Part shown: piece by piece, positions 28,815-30,904 of the stretch
How positions within the stretch are numbered: position 1 is the first letter of the stretch
Layout of the letters: every line of letters starts with the position of its first letter
Source of the DNA: a virus
Length of the DNA stretch: 30,904 nucleotides
IMG/VR virus record: IMGVR_UViG_3300027747_000199
Coordinates: 1 to 30,904 of that record
Reading direction: 5' to 3' (one strand)
Translations under genes and position numbers: made by a program
The notes under the pieces: generated by a model
The model's database searches: none
What the model saw: only the letters and a program-made list of their open reading frames with translations
What the model was told of the DNA's origin: nothing

Positions 28815-29530
28815 TAGTAATTACCGGCGTAGACGTTGAACCGCTGGCGAGTCGCAACCAGCGAGTAAGGCATCGCCATTACATCGTCAGGATTGTTGAT
28901 GCGCTTGAGGTTGCGCTTGCTGGTCATGGCAATACGCTTGACCTGTTCTGATGGTTCAACACCAAACTCAGGCGCGATCTCCATCGCCAGATTGTAAGTG
29001 AACGCCCGCAGGTAACCTGGCGGGTAAGCCATGATTGTTGCCAGCGTAGCTGGCTTGTCCAATTCTTCAACGCTGATGAAATGCCACTCCAAAACCCGCG
29101 TGGGCTTGGGGTAGATCGTCATCGTAATGTTGGGGTACTCCATGTTGATCCACATCACTTGTGGATACGTGGAGGTCACCGTTTTGACCGCAATGCCGTC
29201 GTACTGCTGCTGGTTGATGAACTTGATGCCATACGACACGTTTGTTGACGGGTCACGGAAGTACGTTGAATCTTCCAACAAGACTGGACGGTTGCCAACA
29301 AAGTCGCCAGAAGGCCCAAGCGTCTGAGTAATCAGACCGGGCGTCCAAAGATATGTCTGGTCTTGAGTGTTGTAGGTTGACAGTTTTTCCGTGTTCCAAC
29401 TGTCAATCATCTGATTCATTGCAGTCAATGAATCTTGCATTACCGAGGCCGAGGTTGTTTCACCTTCTGCTAGGACACCTAACAAACGCAAGGCGCGGTT
29501 GATCTGCTCACCAGCGGAATATGTTGCCAT
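28814..29530 (-). CDS. P22 gp4-like tail accessory/neck protein
   Basis: A 238-residue protein opening MATYSAGEQINRALRLLGVL then AEGETTSASVMQDSLTAMNQ and MIDSWNTEKL (41-50), the N-terminal helices typical of P22 gp4-like head-completion proteins (also seen in T7 tail-tubular A relatives). It plugs the portal after packaging and attaches the gp10-like ring. P22 gp4 itself is shorter (166 residues); longer versions are common. Start ATG 29530 follows a GAGG ribosome-binding site, itself just after the hairpin at 29547-29562. Confidence 0.82.
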   Translation of the reverse strand: MATYSAGEQINRALRLLGVLAEGETTSASVMQDSLTAMNQMIDSWNTEKLSTYNTQDQTYLWTPGLITQTLGPSGDFVGNRPVLLEDSTYFRDPSTNVSYGIKFINQQQYDGIAVKTVTSTYPQVMWINMEYPNITMTIYPKPTRVLEWHFISVEELDKPATLATIMAYPPGYLRAFTYNLAMEIAPEFGVEPSEQVKRIAMTSKRNLKRINNPDDVMAMPYSLVATRQRFNVYAGNY

Positions 29531-29546
29531 CGTAAACCTCAGTAGA

Positions 29547-29562
29547 CGGGGCCGAAGCCCCG
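29547..29562 (-). terminator. UUCG tetraloop hairpin between structural genes
   Basis: In the leftward RNA, CGGGGC (complement of 29557-29562), UUCG loop, GCCCCG (complement of 29547-29552) make a very stable 6-bp hairpin. No U-run follows. It sits between the 137-residue gene and the gp4-like gene and ends about six bases before that gene's GAGG box, suggesting RNA processing, stability control or partial attenuation. Confidence 0.55.
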
Positions 29563-29566
29563 CCGT

Positions 29567-29980
29567 TTAGCTTGCGCCGTGAATGATGCAGAAGTTAATT
29601 ACAACCGCTTCAGAGTATGAAGTCCCGCTCAAATTACGCAACGTAATTGAAGCAGAACCAGCAGACATATTAGAAACGTAAGAAGTGTACGCACCAGCGG
29701 TACTACCAGTGGTAACACTAGAGATACAGACAGTAATTACATCATTGGTGGAAATCAAACTGTTGTTTAACGTAAACGAAACCGCAGTAGATCCAGCCAA
29801 AGCCGCATTGTTCATTGTGATGCGACCAGCAGACTTGTTCAACGTGACTGCCGTTGATTTGTCGGTTGCTTGCGTAACGGCACCTTGAGCAGCCGCGCTA
29901 TAGCCAATCTCTTGGCTTGCGTAGCAGGTCGTGAATTCTGGGTCGCTATATGCGACCCCAACTGCTTGCGTATTAGGCAT
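29567..29980 (-). CDS. Small structural protein, possibly head decoration, 137 residues
   Basis: The peptide starts MPNTQAVGVAYSDPEFTTCY then ASQEIGYSAAAQGAVTQATD and continues as Thr/Ser/Asn-rich beta strands (TLNKSAGRITMNNAALAGST). Low charge, no enzyme motif, no membrane segment. Its place two genes after the coat protein, behind a terminator and with its own ribosome-binding site (AAGGAATTACT), fits a head decoration or fibre-like capsid protein. Function is inferred from position and composition. Confidence 0.7.
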   Translation of the reverse strand: MPNTQAVGVAYSDPEFTTCYASQEIGYSAAAQGAVTQATDKSTAVTLNKSAGRITMNNAALAGSTAVSFTLNNSLISTNDVITVCISSVTTGSTAGAYTSYVSNMSAGSASITLRNLSGTSYSEAVVINFCIIHGAS

Positions 29981-29991
29981 AGTAATTCCTT

Positions 29992-30022
29992 AAAAAAGGG
30001 GAGAGCTTGTGGCCCTCCCCTT
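29992..30022 (-). terminator. Rho-independent terminator after the coat-proximal genes
   Basis: In the leftward RNA, AAGGGGAG (complement of 30015-30022) pairs with CUCCCCUU (complement of 29996-30003), extended inward by a G-U and two GC pairs to an 11-bp stem, and followed by four more U. It ends about four bases before the ribosome-binding site of the next gene, so it would lower expression of all genes to its left relative to coat. Confidence 0.78.
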
Positions 30023-30026
30023 AGAC

Positions 30027-30434
30027 TTAGACGCGGTAAACGACGTAAGTCGAATCGCCCGTGCGACGGAACAGGAACCGACCGCTAGACGTAACAGCAA
30101 CTGCCACAAGAGCATTGCCGCCATCAGACACGCCAGTACCAACTGCCAGAGTTGCCGTGCCAGACGATGTACCCAAGTTCACCAACACCAATTCAAAGGT
30201 GCTGTTGACTTTGGCGCTGGACACTAGGGCGTCTAGCGACGCTCCGGTGGGCAGCGTGTACGTCTGGGCAGCGGTAGCACCAGAACCAACCAACAGGACG
30301 CCAGAGGCGACTTGAGCGGCGGTCAGGGTTGCTGTAGCGGTAACAGACTGAGGAGCGGCTTGGTAGCCAAGGATAACTTCATTCAGGTTGCCGTCACCGA
30401 CTTGGTAACCACCTGCGCCATTAGGGAGAGCCAT
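30027..30434 (-). CDS. Small structural protein, possibly decoration, 135 residues
   Basis: The peptide starts MALPNGAGGYQVGDGNLNEV and is dominated by Ala/Thr/Val/Gly strands (TATATLTAAQVASGVLLVGS, YTLPTGASLDALVSSA), ending RTGDSTYVVYRV. It resembles small capsid-associated proteins found directly after P22-type coat genes. A good AAGGA ribosome-binding site precedes ATG 30434. It lies between coat and the terminator at 29992-30022, so it should be made at coat-like levels. A decoration role is inference. Confidence 0.7.
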   Translation of the reverse strand: MALPNGAGGYQVGDGNLNEVILGYQAAPQSVTATATLTAAQVASGVLLVGSGATAAQTYTLPTGASLDALVSSAKVNSTFELVLVNLGTSSGTATLAVGTGVSDGGNALVAVAVTSSGRFLFRRTGDSTYVVYRV

Positions 30435-30455
30435 GATATTTCCTTAAAAAGAGGT

Positions 30456-30904
30456 TCAACCCCAGAGGCGGCAAGCCATCTGTGGACGGATCGTTGAGAA
30501 GCCATACAGAACGTCAATACGACATGGCAGACGGTCGTTATTGATGTCGTACTGGCGAACCACACGCAAGCTGATACCGTTGTGAACTGCGCGAGCAGCC
30601 ATGTCAACACCCTGCGGCAGCAACAAGTCAGCCGTAGCAAACGTGATTGCGTCCTTGTGGTAGACCAAGTTCTGTGGGTACTGGGTTGATGCAGTTCCAA
30701 CAAACGTGATAACCGCGCTGGTAGCTGGGAACGCATCAATGGTAGCCAAAGCATTTGCCGACGTGTAAAGCGCCGGAGAAATTGCCAAGGTCATTGCAGT
30801 ACCGGAGGTCACGCTGTTGTCAGCGGTCACAACGAACTGTTGAAGCGAACCAGTTGACTCACGGGTCTGTGGGTTGACTGCGTACACGTTAGCAATTGTG
30901 AACA
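30456..30904 (-). CDS. Major coat protein, P22 gp5 family, C-terminal part (cut by window edge)
   Basis: The frame is open to base 30904. Visible residues include FTIANVYAVNPQTRESTGSL, YHKDAITFATADLLLPQGVD and VHNGISLRVVRQYDINNDRL followed by PCRIDVLYGFSTIRP, the C-terminal signature of P22-type coat proteins that I recognise with confidence. It would be the first gene of the visible late transcript; the N-terminus and the scaffold gene lie outside the window. Ends at TGA 30456, followed by the ribosome-binding site of the next gene. Confidence 0.88.
   Translation of the reverse strand, partial: FTIANVYAVNPQTRESTGSLQQFVVTADNSVTSGTAMTLAISPALYTSANALATIDAFPATSAVITFVGTASTQYPQNLVYHKDAITFATADLLLPQGVDMAARAVHNGISLRVVRQYDINNDRLPCRIDVLYGFSTIRPQMACRLWG

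Noticed and set aside
30440-30470. Possible terminator between coat and the 135-residue gene
   Set aside because: A short TTTTT run is present but no stem longer than four pairs could be formed.
1-30904. tRNA genes, integrase, attachment site or lysogeny repressor
   Set aside because: None could be recognised on either strand; a virulent lifestyle is possible but the missing part of the genome prevents a firm statement.

Overview
The window is almost wall-to-wall genes and is a large part of a tailed, short-tailed (podovirus-like) phage genome. The capsid and packaging genes are P22-like: a 726-residue portal, a large terminase, the C-terminal end of a P22-type coat protein, gp4- and gp10-like tail-neck proteins and three ejection-type proteins. 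No integrase, repressor, tRNA, rRNA or bacterial housekeeping gene was seen. A Gram-negative host is likely from the P22-like injection apparatus; an aquatic proteobacterial host is only a guess from resemblance to phage proteins I remember.

Layout, left to right. (1) 1-5480, leftward: small and large terminase, three small packaging-region proteins, a protein with an HELTH motif, portal, and the start of an HNH endonuclease cut off by the left edge. (2) 5481-6107: a 627-bp non-coding hub with repeated boxes, an inverted repeat, an AT-rich stretch and a near-consensus rightward promoter; it separates leftward packaging genes from rightward early genes and is the best replication-origin candidate. 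(3) 6108-7225, rightward: four small early genes of unknown function and one or two tiny hydrophobic peptides, ended by a hairpin at 7224-7250. (4) 7249-13591, leftward: replication module with RepB-like primase/SF3-type helicase, family A DNA polymerase, a putative ssDNA-binding protein, a DUF2800 (RecB/Cas4-like) nuclease and two small proteins. (5) 13685-17105, rightward: VRR-NUC nuclease, cytosine-C5 methyltransferase-like protein, SNF2-type helicase and seven small proteins, mostly joined by ATGA-type overlaps. (6) 17034-30904, leftward: holin, GH108 endolysin, small membrane/coiled-coil proteins, metallophosphoesterase, ejection proteins, tail proteins including a predicted seven-bladed propeller and a fibre with 56-residue repeats, gp10- and gp4-like neck proteins, two small structural proteins and the coat protein running off the right edge.

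In P22 order the scaffold lies between portal and coat. Here the portal is at the left edge and the coat at the right edge, both leftward. The window therefore looks like a circularly permuted genome opened between portal and coat, with the scaffold and perhaps a few other genes missing. The late genes would then form one long leftward transcription unit. The replication genes lie on both strands and diverge from a compact promoter region at 13592-13684, where the two -35 elements overlap.

The features most worth a second look are the repeat-rich origin/operator hub, the propeller protein, the leaderless-looking promoter of the VRR-NUC gene, a strong terminator pointing against the replication operon, and several real genes shorter than usual ORF cut-offs.
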